Assembly (NCBI GenBank): GCA_000753455.2
Contig: LM994670.1
Coordinates: 1,902,163-1,966,162 of the forward strand
Origin: Clostridium jeddahitimonense
GTDB taxonomy: Bacteria > Bacillota > Clostridia > Clostridiales > Clostridiaceae
DNA length: 64,000 nt
Reading direction: 5' to 3'
The notes under the pieces are model-generated. The model did not search any database and was not told the origin of the DNA. It worked only from the letters and a program-made list of their open reading frames with translations. This document shows, one piece after another, positions 27,056-37,294 of this stretch. The position numbers and the translations under genes are program-made. Numbering within the stretch: the stretch's first letter is position 1; each line of letters begins with the position of its first letter.

Positions 27056-28122
27056 AGATTACCTCCTATTATTTCCTTAACCTTACCTAGAATCTCTTCA
27101 GGAGTAGGTACAACTCCTCCACTTCTACCATAAAAGTTTACAGGCTTTCTCTTACCTACAATTCTTTCTATATCATATACCATTTGCCCACAGGACATCT
27201 CAACTGATAAATAACCGAATTTAGTATTAATTATTGTATCTTCTATTAAGTTTTCAGGATACGGCCATATAGATATAGGTCTAATTAAAGCTAAATTTAT
27301 ACCTAATAATTCAGCTTCATCTATTACTGTTTTACATATTCTAGCCGTAGTTCCGTATGCAACTAAAATCAAGTCGCAATTCTCTTTATAATTATAGACT
27401 TTTCCTCTAGCTTCATTTTCTTTTATTAATTTATATCTACTTTGTAACCTATTATTTAATTCTTCAAGCTTATTAGTATTTAAATAAAGAGAGTTAATAA
27501 TATTATGATGATTTCTATTTCCTAATCCATTAGCACACCAACTCTTATCTATATTCTCTTTTTTATTTTTCTCCAAAAATTCAATTGGTTCCATTATTTG
27601 TCCAAGCATTCCATCAATCATTACCATTACTGGAGTTCTATATTTATCAGCTATATCAAATGATTCATATACTAATTCCCCTAATTCTTGAACTGAATCA
27701 GGTGTATATACTGGTATATTAAAATCTCCATGACCTAGCCCCTTAGTTACTTGGTTATAATCACTTTGAGCTGGTTGTATTCCACCTAATCCTGGTCCAC
27801 ATCTTACTACGTCTACGATTACACAAGGCAATTCTGATGCTGCTAAATATGATATTCCTTCTGACATTAGGCTTATCCCTGGACTTGAAGAGGAAGTCAT
27901 AACTCTAACACCTGTACCAGCTGCACCATATACCATATTAATAGCAGCAAGTTCACTTTCAGCTTGTACAAATTCTCCACCTCTTTTTCTAATATTGTTA
28001 GCCATATAAGCTAACACTTCTGTTTGAGGAGTAATAGGATATCCAAAATAACACTTGCACCCAGCTCTTATAGCAGCTTCTGCGATAACTTCATTGCCTT
28101 TCATTAATACCTTATTGCTCAT
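27052..28122 (-). CDS. vorB: 2-oxoacid:ferredoxin oxidoreductase, alpha subunit (VorB/KorA-like)
   Basis: 356 residues beginning MSNKVLMKGNEVIAEAAIRA, followed by FGYPITPQTEV, QAESELAAINMVYGAAG and MTSSSSPGISLMSEG. It closely follows the clostridial VorB pattern, which suggests branched-chain 2-oxoacids (from valine, leucine, isoleucine) or 2-oxoglutarate. The two cannot be separated by motif reading. Overlaps the ferredoxin subunit gene by 11 bp and the beta gene by 4 bp. Confidence 0.9.
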   Translation of the reverse strand: MSNKVLMKGNEVIAEAAIRAGCKCYFGYPITPQTEVLAYMANNIRKRGGEFVQAESELAAINMVYGAAGTGVRVMTSSSSPGISLMSEGISYLAASELPCVIVDVVRCGPGLGGIQPAQSDYNQVTKGLGHGDFNIPVYTPDSVQELGELVYESFDIADKYRTPVMVMIDGMLGQIMEPIEFLEKNKKENIDKSWCANGLGNRNHHNIINSLYLNTNKLEELNNRLQSRYKLIKENEARGKVYNYKENCDLILVAYGTTARICKTVIDEAELLGINLALIRPISIWPYPENLIEDTIINTKFGYLSVEMSCGQMVYDIERIVGKRKPVNFYGRSGGVVPTPEEILGKVKEIIGGNL

Positions 28123-28345
28123 TGTTATCCTCCTCGTATTTATAAATACTTATAACCGAATCAGGACACATCTTAGCACAACTAGCACATCCAATACATT
28201 TGACTATATCTTCTTCAATTATTTCTACGCAATAATAGCCTTTCTCATTTAATTTATTAGATTCAAATATAATTTTTTTTGGACAGGTATCTATACATAG
28301 ACCACAACCTTTACATCTCTCTTCACGAAATGTAACCTTAAACAT
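28112..28345 (-). CDS. 2-oxoacid:ferredoxin oxidoreductase, delta (ferredoxin) subunit
   Basis: 77 residues with two [4Fe-4S] motifs, CKGCGLCIDTCP (about 11-22) and CIGCASCAKMCP (about 50-61). It carries electrons out of the thiamine enzyme. TGGAGGTAAATT precedes the ATG, and it overlaps the alpha gene. A separate delta gene marks the four-subunit class. Confidence 0.93.
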   Translation of the reverse strand: MFKVTFREERCKGCGLCIDTCPKKIIFESNKLNEKGYYCVEIIEEDIVKCIGCASCAKMCPDSVISIYKYEEDNNEQ

Positions 28346-28362
28346 AATTTACCTCCACAATA

Positions 28363-29025
28363 TTATTTCCAAGATACTTTTATAAATCTATCTATAATTA
28401 GAACATCTTTATTTATAAGATTTTTACCACTCTCATACTTTCTTTCTATAACTGTAGTAATAAAAGGAATGTTTAACTCTTTAGAAGCACTCTCCACTAA
28501 CTTTTCTCCTAAAAGAATATCATCAATGGTTGTCTCATCAATTAGATTGGTATTACATATTAGATTTGAGACCTTTAGAGAACTAGTTTTTTCTATAGTT
28601 TTTATATAATAAATTATTTGATCTAAACTTCTAGTATCCGATCTTAAAGTATTTATAACAAAATTAACTTCATATGTATATCTTTTTACTAGATTTGTAT
28701 ATTGTTTTAAAACTTTAGCGCCTTCTTTATCACCACCTACATCAATTATTATAATGCTATTATCGTTAATTAGTGCTTCTTTTATATCTTTAGATAATAC
28801 CATCAATTCTGCATTTCGATATTCACCTAAAGAACTAAATACGTCAATATTATATTTTCTTTTTAGAATTTCTTTAATATCTCTTATACAGAAATAGGGA
28901 TTAACTATATCTAAATCCATTAAAGCTACCTTGTAATTTCTTAAAGCACTCTGTATAGCTAAATTAATAGCTATTTCACTTTTCCCACTTCCAGTATGAC
29001 CTACTAATATCTTTATTTTATTCAA
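28363..29025 (-). CDS. P-loop ATPase linked to the oxidoreductase operon
   Basis: 220 residues of the MinD/SIMIBI-type NTPase class. P-loop GHTGSGKSEIAIN (9-21), then ALMDLDIVNPYF as switch Asp region, IIIIDVGGDKEGA as Walker B, and NLICNTNLID for base recognition. The start is TTG at 29025 after GAGGAGGGGGTTAG. First gene of the operon, 17 bp before the ferredoxin subunit gene. A maturation or cluster-loading role for the oxidoreductase is a guess from position. Confidence 0.8.
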   Translation of the reverse strand: MNKIKILVGHTGSGKSEIAINLAIQSALRNYKVALMDLDIVNPYFCIRDIKEILKRKYNIDVFSSLGEYRNAELMVLSKDIKEALINDNSIIIIDVGGDKEGAKVLKQYTNLVKRYTYEVNFVINTLRSDTRSLDQIIYYIKTIEKTSSLKVSNLICNTNLIDETTIDDILLGEKLVESASKELNIPFITTVIERKYESGKNLINKDVLIIDRFIKVSWK

Positions 29026-29319
29026 CTAACCCCCTCCTCTTTATATCTTATGATTTACTTATATAAATGAGAAATACTATATATTTTTTATAGAATAAAA
29101 AAGCTTATAAATATTTATTCCTAATAATTGTTGATATATATGGGCAGCATACGAATCTGTCATACCACATATAAAATATGTAACTAATAAAATTCTATAA
29201 TAGCTCATAGAACATCAACATCCTCTAGAGCTAGTTCATCATCAGTGTTTTTAGTTATATCAACAAGCATTTTTTCCTGTTTTTCAGTTGTTATCCATTA
29301 TTAATCTACTCTACATATT
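29026..29319. other. Non-coding stretch with a possible coding remnant
   Basis: About 290 bp. The left part should hold the promoter of the oxidoreductase operon. On the minus strand, 29212-29295 reads as protein-like (KMLVDITKNTDDELALEDV, then stop) without a convincing start, so it looks like a decayed gene end. No RNA gene or riboswitch was recognised. Confidence 0.3.
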
Positions 29320-29356
29320 AAAAGCCCTTAAATCTAATTTGATTTAGGGGCTTTTT
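29320..29356. terminator. Terminator after the small unknown gene
   Basis: AAAAGCCCTTAAATC pairs with GATTTAGGGGCTTTT with one G-U pair, flanked by T or A runs on each side. Confidence 0.85.
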
Positions 29357-29357
29357 G

Positions 29358-29552
29358 TTACTTATATAAACCATCTTCAATTATCTTATTTGCAATTAAT
29401 CCGATGTTTACTTCTCTTATGTCCATATATACGTCTATAATTCTATCTACTAATGTAACTTCAACATAATTTATTACTTCACCATTTTCATCTGTGTAAG
29501 TTATTATGTCGTAAGTTATTATATCATCTTTAAGTGCTTTTTTAGAAATCAT
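29358..29552 (-). CDS. Small hypothetical protein
   Basis: 64 residues beginning MISKKALKDDIITYDIITYT, followed by ENGEVINYVEVTLVDRIIDV and a helical end. The ATG at 29552 is chosen because AGGAGGAAAATT lies right before it; an upstream in-frame ATG at 29579 has no ribosome site. Composition suggests a small alpha/beta fold. No known family recognised. It follows the permease gene by 65 bp. Confidence 0.65.
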   Translation of the reverse strand: MISKKALKDDIITYDIITYTDENGEVINYVEVTLVDRIIDVYMDIREVNIGLIANKIIEDGLYK

Positions 29553-29617
29553 AATTTTCCTCCTAAGTTTTATATTCATTGATTATATCATAAAAACCAA
29601 TAAAAATAATATATCGT

Positions 29618-30955
29618 TTAGTTATTTTCTTTTTCCAAGATATCTTTAGGCAAAATTAGATTTAATATTGTAGCAGTAACAAAACCACCAACTATAGCTT
29701 GACCAAACATACTTTGGAACCATGATGGTAAGTGTTGCATAACTTCTGGACAATTACTTAATCCTAATCCTACTGCACATGATGCAGCAACAATAAGTCC
29801 AGTTCTTTCTGAGATTTTTCCTTCTTCTGTTAACAAATTAAGTCCGCTTATACTTATCATTGCAAACATTAATAATACTGCTCCACCTAAAACGCAATTT
29901 GGAATAGAAGCTACTATAGCTCCTAATTTAGGAATAAATGCACATAACATTAGAAAAACTGCACCAGTCATTAAAACAAATCTATTAACAATCTTAGTCA
30001 TTGCTACTAATCCAACATTTTGGCTAAAAGATGTATTTGGCATTACTCCAAATAAAGTTGCTACAACTGATCCAAAACCATCAGCATGTACAGCTCCTTC
30101 TAATTCATCATCTGTTATATCTCTTCCTAATCCACCTACAGCAATACCTGTATTATCTCCAATAGTTTCTACTGTAGTTGCTAAGTATACTAATAAAAAT
30201 GGGACAATAGCTTCAATACGGAAGGAATAGCTTAATCCCTCTATCATAAAAATTGGTTTTGGAATTGAGAACCATGCAGCTTCAGCTACACCTGAAAAAT
30301 CAACCATACCACAAGCAATTGCAACTATATAACCAACTATAATTCCAATTAATATAGAAGAGATACTCCAAAAACCTTTAGCAAATTGTTTTAACGCTAT
30401 AATAACTAGAAATACTATTAAACCGATTACAATATTGGCTATAGCTCCAAAGTTAGGATCGCTTTGCGAACCAACTCCACCACCAACAAATTGAATTCCT
30501 ATAGGTATTAAAGATATACCTAATATTAAAACAACTGTTCCTGTAACAACATGAGGTAATATTTTTCTAAGTGGTTTTATAATAAAGCCTAACAAGAATT
30601 CCATTATACCACCAAGTAAAGATGCACCCATAATAGCACCATAACCAAATTGAGTTCCTACACTAATACTTACTGGTATAAATCCTGAACTTGTTCCCAT
30701 TACAACTGGCAATCCTGAACCTATTTTCCATATAGGATATAATTGAACTAATGTTATAAGGCCGGCTACAAACATAGCATTTTGCAATAAGATAACTTTT
30801 ACACCCATATTCATTTCTAATACACCACTAACAACAAGCAATGGTGCTAAATTCCCAGCATACATAGCAAGTACATGCTGCATTCCTAATGGAATAGCAT
30901 CTTGTAGAGGAACTCTACCCTCTAATTGATACATGTTTTCCTTTTTACAATCCAT
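29618..30955 (-). CDS. Xanthine/uracil-type permease (NCS2 family)
   Basis: 445 residues with about 12-14 hydrophobic segments. Family marks: GMQHVLAMYAGNLAPLLVV (about 24-42), the central Gly/Thr-rich VTGTVVLILGISLI, and GVMPNTSFSQNVGLVAMTK. It moves a purine or uracil with protons. The NCS2 branch cannot decide between xanthine, urate and uracil, but the guaD/xdh cluster favours a purine. AAGGGGGAAAGG precedes the ATG. No purine riboswitch is visible upstream. Confidence 0.88.
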   Translation of the reverse strand: MDCKKENMYQLEGRVPLQDAIPLGMQHVLAMYAGNLAPLLVVSGVLEMNMGVKVILLQNAMFVAGLITLVQLYPIWKIGSGLPVVMGTSSGFIPVSISVGTQFGYGAIMGASLLGGIMEFLLGFIIKPLRKILPHVVTGTVVLILGISLIPIGIQFVGGGVGSQSDPNFGAIANIVIGLIVFLVIIALKQFAKGFWSISSILIGIIVGYIVAIACGMVDFSGVAEAAWFSIPKPIFMIEGLSYSFRIEAIVPFLLVYLATTVETIGDNTGIAVGGLGRDITDDELEGAVHADGFGSVVATLFGVMPNTSFSQNVGLVAMTKIVNRFVLMTGAVFLMLCAFIPKLGAIVASIPNCVLGGAVLLMFAMISISGLNLLTEEGKISERTGLIVAASCAVGLGLSNCPEVMQHLPSWFQSMFGQAIVGGFVTATILNLILPKDILEKENN

Positions 30956-31098
30956 TTACCTTTCCCCCTTAAAGTAGTAGTTACATAATAATATTAATTT
31001 ATATCTATATACATTATAATTAATATTATTCTTCCTTAAGATTTATACATAAATAACTTAAAATTCTTAAGTCGTTTTAATATAGAATTAAATAAAGC

Positions 31099-31131
31099 AA
31101 AAAAATCCTGGATAATCTCCAAGATTTTTTT
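31099..31131 (-). terminator. Terminator after helD
   Basis: An imperfect stem AAAAAATCCTGGA…TCTCCAAGATTTTTT just after the helD stop, with a run of A on the plus strand. Confidence 0.65.
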
Positions 31132-31135
31132 ATTC

Positions 31136-33313
31136 TTAAACGCAATCATATAACATAGTATTATTAGGAAGTATATTATCTAATGATGTTGATGAAAAAA
31201 TAACTAGTTTGTGTAATGCTCTTGTACATACAGTATAAAACAAATTAGAATCTTCACTATTTAAGTAGTTTTCTCCATCAGCAATAATAACGCCATCAAA
31301 TTCTAAACCTTTCGCTAAATATGATGATATTACATTTACATCATTTTTTAGTTCTGAATTTTCATTATCTATTAGATTTATATTTATTTTTAAATCTAAC
31401 TCTTTCAAGCTGTCAAAGATATTTTTAGTTTTTTCCCTATTCTTACATATAACGGCTATAGAAATATGCCCCTTAGATTTCATTGATTCGATTTCATTTT
31501 TTATTGATTTTGCTAGATTATCTTTTTCTATAACTATATTAGGATTTTCTCCTGATCTTTCGACTGCTTCTATTGGCTCATAGGTATCTAAGATTTCTTT
31601 TGCAAACATAGTAATATTAGAAGTTGATCTGTAACTCTTAGAAAGAATAGCTACTTTTACATCGTCAAATACTTCTAAAATACTATCTTTATCTTTTACA
31701 TTGGAATATTTATCTATTCTTTGATTTAAATCTCCCATTATAGTTATTTTAGCATTATTAAAGGACTTTCTTATTAATTGGTAGAACAATGGACTATAAT
31801 CTTGAGCTTCATCTATTAATATATGCTTCATATTGCTATAATTTCTGAAGCCTTCCATTGCTGCCCTTATATATATAATTGGAGTTAAATCTTCAAATTT
31901 TACTTCTTTATCAGATATATACTCAATAGTATAATCCTTAATTTCTTTTAAATCATCTTTAGTATACTTTTCGATATTTTCCCATAGAAGTTTGTATATA
32001 GCAACATTATCTAAAGTCTTTATCATTTTATCAACCTGATTGCTTACTTCTTCTTTACAATATGAATAAAACTCTTCTTTATCTTCTATATAGTCTAATT
32101 CAATATTATTGTCTGAAGCTAAGTATTTAGTTTCAAGCTGTGAAAATAAACTTTGTTTAACTACATCTATTCTATTTAATAATGGGATATCTTTAAATCT
32201 ATTTAAAAATGTCTTTTTTACAGAACTTTTACTTATTACTTCATTATTATCTATAATTATTGGTCTTATTTCTATTAAATGATTCGGAAGATCATTGGTA
32301 TATTTATCTAAGATATGCATAAACTCTGTGGTGTTTTTATATTCCATAGAGTTTGCTCTAATTTTAAAACTATCACTATTTCTATCTACTGAATATATAT
32401 AATCTAAATGGTCATTCTTACTTTCAAATATATAATTTGTTGGTAAAAATCTTTTTGAGTATAATTCAAATGTAGTTTGTAATATATTACTTTCACCAAG
32501 GTCTGGCAATACATCAGATATATATTCAGCAAAAACTTCATTTGGACTAAATATCAAAATATTATCAGCTGTTAAATTTTTTCTGTTTTTATATAATAGA
32601 TATGCAGCTCTATGTAGTGCTATTGATGTTTTCCCAGATCCAGCAGCGCCTTGAATAAATAATATTTTACTATCATCATTTCTAATAATATCATTTTGCT
32701 CTTTTTGTATTGTAGCAACAATATTTTTCATCTTTTCTGTTGCATTTCTACTAAGCATAGTACTTAAATTCTCATCGCAAAGAGATTCGTTAGAATTATG
32801 CATAAAAACAATTTTACCGTTCTTTATATTAAACTGTCTACTAAACTCTATTTGACCATTTATAGTTCTATTTGGAGCTTTATAATATGCTGGACCTACC
32901 TCAAAATCATAAAACATATTAGATACTGGAGAACGCCAATCGAATACTATGAATTCAAAATCCTCTTCATTTTCTACAGTGGATAAACCTATATAGAAAC
33001 TTTCTACTTCTTCTCCATCTTCCTTAAAATCTAACCTAGCAAAATAAGGAGATTTTAACTGTCTTTCTAAAGTTTTAATTCTTGAAAGTTTACTAGCATA
33101 TAATTTTTCTTCTAAAGCAACTTGCCCACAATTCTCATTTATTTCGATTTCATCTAATTCACTTCTATTATCCCATAGGAATTTTCTATGCTCTATAATT
33201 GATTTGTCTTGTTTAGAACTAGAAACTCCATAATTATTTAATAAACTATTTATAGTATCTATTGTATTTGAAAGATACTTTTCTTCATCTTTTATGTCCT
33301 TACCTATAAGCAT
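31136..33313 (-). CDS. helD: HelD, RNA polymerase-recycling helicase-like ATPase
   Basis: 725 residues. An N-terminal coiled-coil arm (about 1-90) is followed by the HelD-specific SPYFARLDF and DWRSPVSNMFYDFEVG, then a UvrD-type motor with Walker A GAAGSGKTSIALHR (222-235), IDEAQDYSPL, GDLNQRID and the C-terminal helicase motifs. HelD pulls stalled RNA polymerase off DNA and promotes recycling. The arm plus ARLDF/DWRSP region separates it from true UvrD/PcrA. It lies 29 bp after truA. Confidence 0.9.
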   Translation of the reverse strand: MLIGKDIKDEEKYLSNTIDTINSLLNNYGVSSSKQDKSIIEHRKFLWDNRSELDEIEINENCGQVALEEKLYASKLSRIKTLERQLKSPYFARLDFKEDGEEVESFYIGLSTVENEEDFEFIVFDWRSPVSNMFYDFEVGPAYYKAPNRTINGQIEFSRQFNIKNGKIVFMHNSNESLCDENLSTMLSRNATEKMKNIVATIQKEQNDIIRNDDSKILFIQGAAGSGKTSIALHRAAYLLYKNRKNLTADNILIFSPNEVFAEYISDVLPDLGESNILQTTFELYSKRFLPTNYIFESKNDHLDYIYSVDRNSDSFKIRANSMEYKNTTEFMHILDKYTNDLPNHLIEIRPIIIDNNEVISKSSVKKTFLNRFKDIPLLNRIDVVKQSLFSQLETKYLASDNNIELDYIEDKEEFYSYCKEEVSNQVDKMIKTLDNVAIYKLLWENIEKYTKDDLKEIKDYTIEYISDKEVKFEDLTPIIYIRAAMEGFRNYSNMKHILIDEAQDYSPLFYQLIRKSFNNAKITIMGDLNQRIDKYSNVKDKDSILEVFDDVKVAILSKSYRSTSNITMFAKEILDTYEPIEAVERSGENPNIVIEKDNLAKSIKNEIESMKSKGHISIAVICKNREKTKNIFDSLKELDLKININLIDNENSELKNDVNVISSYLAKGLEFDGVIIADGENYLNSEDSNLFYTVCTRALHKLVIFSSTSLDNILPNNTMLYDCV

Positions 33314-33342
33314 TAAAATTTCTCCTCTAAATTAATTACAAT

Positions 33343-34092
33343 CTAATATTCGACTTTTAACATACACAATCCTTTTGCAGGAGCTTTTTCTCCAGCTTTA
33401 GTTCTATCTTTCGTTTCTAAAATATCCTTAATATCTTTAGGAGATACAGTACCTTTTCCAGCTTCTATAAGTGTACCAACAAGTATTCTCACCATATTTA
33501 ATAAAAATCCATTACCATTAACTACAATAGTAATTATATTATTATTTTCCTCTATATTTATAGAATTTATTGTTCTTATTGTTGATTTACCATTTTTAGC
33601 TTTAAGACTTGTGAAACTTCTAAAATCATGAGTTCCTATAAGTACTTCAGATGCTTCTCTCATTTTGATTACATCAAGCTTATCCTCCATATGATAAGCA
33701 TATTTTTTCATAAATACATTACAAAAATCATTATTATCAATAGTATATTTATAAGTTTTAGAAATTGTGTTTAATCTAGCATGAAATCTTTCACTACAAT
33801 TCATCATATCTTTAATTACTATATCTTCAGGAAGATACATTTTTAGATATGATTTGAACTCACTTATAGTTGATGTAGAATTAGTTTTAAAGTTTGCTAT
33901 ATAATTATCAGCATGAACTCCGGTGTCAGTTCTTCCACAACCAATTACTTGAATATCCTCGTTAGTCATTTTAGATAATACTTTTTCAAGCTTATCTTGT
34001 ATTGTTGATACAGTATTTCCTTTAATATTTTGTTTTTGCCATCCTTTATATCTAGTTCCATCATACTGAACTATCATTTTAATATTTCTCAT
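33343..34092 (-). CDS. truA: TruA, tRNA pseudouridine(38-40) synthase
   Basis: 249 residues. Catalytic Asp56 is in [11 protein letters not shown]. Family segments [12 protein letters not shown] (10-21), [25 protein letters not shown] and [18 protein letters not shown] are all present. It lies 25 bp after a small unknown gene and upstream of helD. This copy is away from the ribosomal-protein operon, where clostridial truA often sits, so a second copy elsewhere is possible. Confidence 0.95.
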   Translation of the reverse strand: MRNIKMIVQYDGTRYKGWQKQNIKGNTVSTIQDKLEKVLSKMTNEDIQVIGCGRTDTGVHADNYIANFKTNSTSTISEFKSYLKMYLPEDIVIKDMMNCSERFHARLNTISKTYKYTIDNNDFCNVFMKKYAYHMEDKLDVIKMREASEVLIGTHDFRSFTSLKAKNGKSTIRTINSINIEENNNIITIVVNGNGFLLNMVRILVGTLIEAGKGTVSPKDIKDILETKDRTKAGEKAPAKGLCMLKVEY

Positions 34093-34117
34093 TTTTTGCT
34101 CCTACTTTTAGTGAATT

Positions 34118-34468
34118 TTATTTATTATCTAAAAATAATTTTCTTAATTTTTCAGCTTCATCTTTAGATATTGTGATACTATAAAGATCTATTGTATTTG
34201 GATTTACAAGTAAAGAAAATTCTTTAAGCCAAACATTACCATCAACGATGTTATTTTCAACTATCTTACTATCTGAATCTTTATCATAAACCTCTTCAAG
34301 ATCTTTAAATGGTGTTAAGACCACTATTCTTCTACAAGCTTCTTCATATTGGTCGTATATATTAAAGAAACTGTTATAACTTTCGAATGTATTAGTAGCT
34401 GTTACAATTTTTAAGTATAAATTTAATTCTTTTGCTAAGTCAATAGCTTTTATATATTCTTCTTTCAT
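34118..34468 (-). CDS. Hypothetical protein
   Basis: 116 residues, acidic, mainly helical, starting MKEEYIKAIDLAKELNLYLK; no motif, signal or membrane segment. It sits between the helicase-exonuclease and truA genes on one strand, probably co-transcribed. Function not recognised. Confidence 0.65.
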   Translation of the reverse strand: MKEEYIKAIDLAKELNLYLKIVTATNTFESYNSFFNIYDQYEEACRRIVVLTPFKDLEEVYDKDSDSKIVENNIVDGNVWLKEFSLLVNPNTIDLYSITISKDEAEKLRKLFLDNK

Positions 34469-34541
34469 AAGTTTTCTCCAACAAATTATATAAAGTCATT
34501 CAGCACATTATAACATATTTTTATTTAATATACATTTTTCA

Positions 34542-37139
34542 TTATTCTTTTACAGAGGTTATATATTTACTTGGAATGTGGTTAATAAATGGGCTTTTAT
34601 CATTATATCCAAAATATCCTGATGTATTACAAGAGATAAATAATCTCTTTTTTGCACGAGTTATTGCAACATAGAACAATCGCTTTTCTTCCTCTAAATT
34701 ATTGCTATTTAATGCTCTAAATGATGGAAAAGTATTTTTTTGAGCACCAGCTAAAAAAACATTCTCATACTCTAAGCCTTTTGCTTGATGAATTGTTATA
34801 ATTGGAATTCTTGGTCTTTTTGTTCTATTTATTATTAATGATTCAAGTTCACCATTTGATAATCCTGTTATTTTTATTATGTCTAGTAATGAATCTCTAT
34901 TACTTTTATCTTTATTATCTAAATCCTTAAGTAGTACATAAAAATCTCTTAATCTTTCTATTTTTTCTTTACCGTCCTCACCAGTATATAGAGATTTAAT
35001 ATGAAAAGAGTTTATTACTTCTACTACTATATCATAAGGTCTCATATCTTTAGCTTTATCAAATAAGGAATTTAACTTCTCGGATATTTTGGAAAAGCTT
35101 TTTAAATGTTTTATCATATAAGACATTCTTTCCATTGTAGTTGGTATTATGTAGTTATAAATAGCATTTATAAGAAGCTCTCCAGTTGCTAATATATCAT
35201 CCATAGCATCATGACTTGGTTTATTTTTAGTGTTAAATATTTTTGAAAGTGTTTCTAACTTATGGTTTGTAGCTTCTGGATAAAACCTTCTATAAATATC
35301 TAAAGTATCATAGAAGCCTTTAATATCTATAGAGTTCATTTTTAATCTTTTTAGTTCACTTGTTAATATATTTATATCAAATTGTACATTGTGTCCTACT
35401 ATTATAGAATTTTTTATAAATTCACAAAATTCTAATAATACAGTCCTTTTATCCTCACCATTTTCTCGTAGAAAAGCATCGCTAAATCCATGTACATATT
35501 GTGAAGTACCTACAGATTTATCATTTTTAATAAACTTTTCAAACTTTCCAATTACAATACCTTTTGAATTTATTTTGATTGCAGCTATTTGAATTATTTC
35601 ATCCTCTGTTACATCAGTTCCAGTACTTTCTACATCAAATACTATTATATTATCTTTTTCTAATTCTTTTACCAATAAAGCATACTTTTCGCCATAAGCA
35701 ACTACGCTAGGATCAATAAAATCTGATATTCTAATTCCTACACATTTGTATTTACTTCCTTCAATTTCCTCAATTGTTTTATCACCTATTCCATTTGGAA
35801 GTCTTGTTATGATTCTCTTTAAGCTTAAAGAATCATATTGGTTTACTATAAGCTTTAAAAATGCGATTATATCTTTTATTTCTTGTCTTCTAAAAAATTT
35901 AAATTGGTCTACTAATATAAACTCAAAATTTACTCCCTCATACTGTAAAGATTTTAAGTAATTACTTAGTGCCATATTATAATTATTATCTCTTGTTAAA
36001 ATACAAGTACTGTATATATTTTCTCCATTTTGCTCCAAAGACTTTATAGAATCAAAAATGAATCTAGCTTCACTTCTAGCATTATCATTAATAGAAAGTT
36101 TTATTTTTTCACCAACAATGCTTGTGGCTGATTTTATTCCATCTTTATATATGGTTGTAACTTGTGTTTCAAATGCATTTTTTAAATATTCAAGTGAACT
36201 CTCTGTTAAAATATTGGTTGCTCTATAATTCTTTGAAAATACAATTTCTAGAGGTTTATATTTTTCTTTAAAAGTATTTATTATTATGTCTGGCTCTGAT
36301 CCCCTCCAGCTATATATAGTTTGGAATATATCTCCACACATTAATATATTGTTATTTTTAAATATCTTCTCGATTATAAAGTATTCAATAGTACCTATAT
36401 CTTGCATTTCATCAATATTTATATATTTATATTTTTCACTTATTGACCTAACGACATTTTCATCCTTAAATAACTCTTTTGTTATATATATTAAATCATC
36501 AAAATCTAATCCATGATTGCTATATAGTAAAGAGTTATAAGTTTGAATTAAAATATCTCCTTTATCTTTTAAATACTTCTTTAGTTCTAAATTTAATTTA
36601 CCTCTTTCACTACATACTTTAGTAACTTTTTCATCATAATTCATATAAAAATTTTTAATTATACTTTTATAATCAATATCCTGAGAAGTCGGTAGATTGC
36701 CTTTAATCATAAATGACTTAATTTCTTTAATAAATAAGTGTAAATTATTAATTGGATAATTAAAATAATTACAACTTCTTATTAACTCTTTACAGTCTTC
36801 TTCATCAAATATTATAAAATCACTAAATACATCAGTATTTTTTTTTAAATTAGACTTTATTATGTCAAAACAAAAGCTATGAAAAGTTTTAATAGTTATA
36901 TTTTTAGATTCTTTTCTAACAATAGCTTCTACCCTTTCTTGCATTTCTTTGCAAGCTTTATTAGTAAATGTTATACATAAAATTTGATCTGATTTAGCTT
37001 TTCCTTCTTTTATAATTCCGGCAACTCTTTTTGATAAAGTATCCGTTTTACCAGTGCCGGCAGAAGCTAATAATAAAATATTCTTAGTATATTCGTTTAC
37101 TAAGAGCTTTTGTTCTTCATTTAATTTCAATATATTCAC
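34542..37139 (-). CDS. UvrD/Rep-type DNA helicase with inserted DEDDh exonuclease domain
   Basis: 865 residues. Superfamily 1 helicase motifs: ASAGTGKT (25-32), ITFTNKACKEM, IDEMQDIGTIEY (about 242), GDIFQTIYSWRGS (about 269), then after a long gap ITIHQAKGLEYENV (about 781) and EEEKRLFYVAITRAKKRL (about 817). Between them (about 497-660) lies a complete DnaQ-like 3'-5' exonuclease: D502/E504 in FDVESTG, D588 in GHNVQFD, H644 and D648 in HDAMDD. It probably unwinds and trims DNA ends in repair. The domain insertion within helicase domain 2 is unusual and is not a frameshift product. Confidence 0.88.
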   Translation of the reverse strand: MNILKLNEEQKLLVNEYTKNILLLASAGTGKTDTLSKRVAGIIKEGKAKSDQILCITFTNKACKEMQERVEAIVRKESKNITIKTFHSFCFDIIKSNLKKNTDVFSDFIIFDEEDCKELIRSCNYFNYPINNLHLFIKEIKSFMIKGNLPTSQDIDYKSIIKNFYMNYDEKVTKVCSERGKLNLELKKYLKDKGDILIQTYNSLLYSNHGLDFDDLIYITKELFKDENVVRSISEKYKYINIDEMQDIGTIEYFIIEKIFKNNNILMCGDIFQTIYSWRGSEPDIIINTFKEKYKPLEIVFSKNYRATNILTESSLEYLKNAFETQVTTIYKDGIKSATSIVGEKIKLSINDNARSEARFIFDSIKSLEQNGENIYSTCILTRDNNYNMALSNYLKSLQYEGVNFEFILVDQFKFFRRQEIKDIIAFLKLIVNQYDSLSLKRIITRLPNGIGDKTIEEIEGSKYKCVGIRISDFIDPSVVAYGEKYALLVKELEKDNIIVFDVESTGTDVTEDEIIQIAAIKINSKGIVIGKFEKFIKNDKSVGTSQYVHGFSDAFLRENGEDKRTVLLEFCEFIKNSIIVGHNVQFDINILTSELKRLKMNSIDIKGFYDTLDIYRRFYPEATNHKLETLSKIFNTKNKPSHDAMDDILATGELLINAIYNYIIPTTMERMSYMIKHLKSFSKISEKLNSLFDKAKDMRPYDIVVEVINSFHIKSLYTGEDGKEKIERLRDFYVLLKDLDNKDKSNRDSLLDIIKITGLSNGELESLIINRTKRPRIPIITIHQAKGLEYENVFLAGAQKNTFPSFRALNSNNLEEEKRLFYVAITRAKKRLFISCNTSGYFGYNDKSPFINHIPSKYITSVKE

Positions 37140-37294
37140 TCCTTAAAATCTAAAGCTATATAAAATTATTTTACATAATTTTTAGTGAAATTCATAATAA
37201 AACAAATATTCTTATTGTAATAATTTGATGAAATTTACAACAAATGGTTGTATAATGTTAATATAATTATAAATTATAGCATAAGAGGTAAACT

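Noticed and set aside
29026..29319. tRNA or other structured RNA in the gap before the small unknown gene
   Set aside because: No cloverleaf arms or T-loop pattern were found; only the terminator at 29320 is structured.
30956..31098. Purine riboswitch before the xanthine/uracil permease gene
   Set aside because: The conserved purine-aptamer core words are absent; the region is plain AT-rich sequence.
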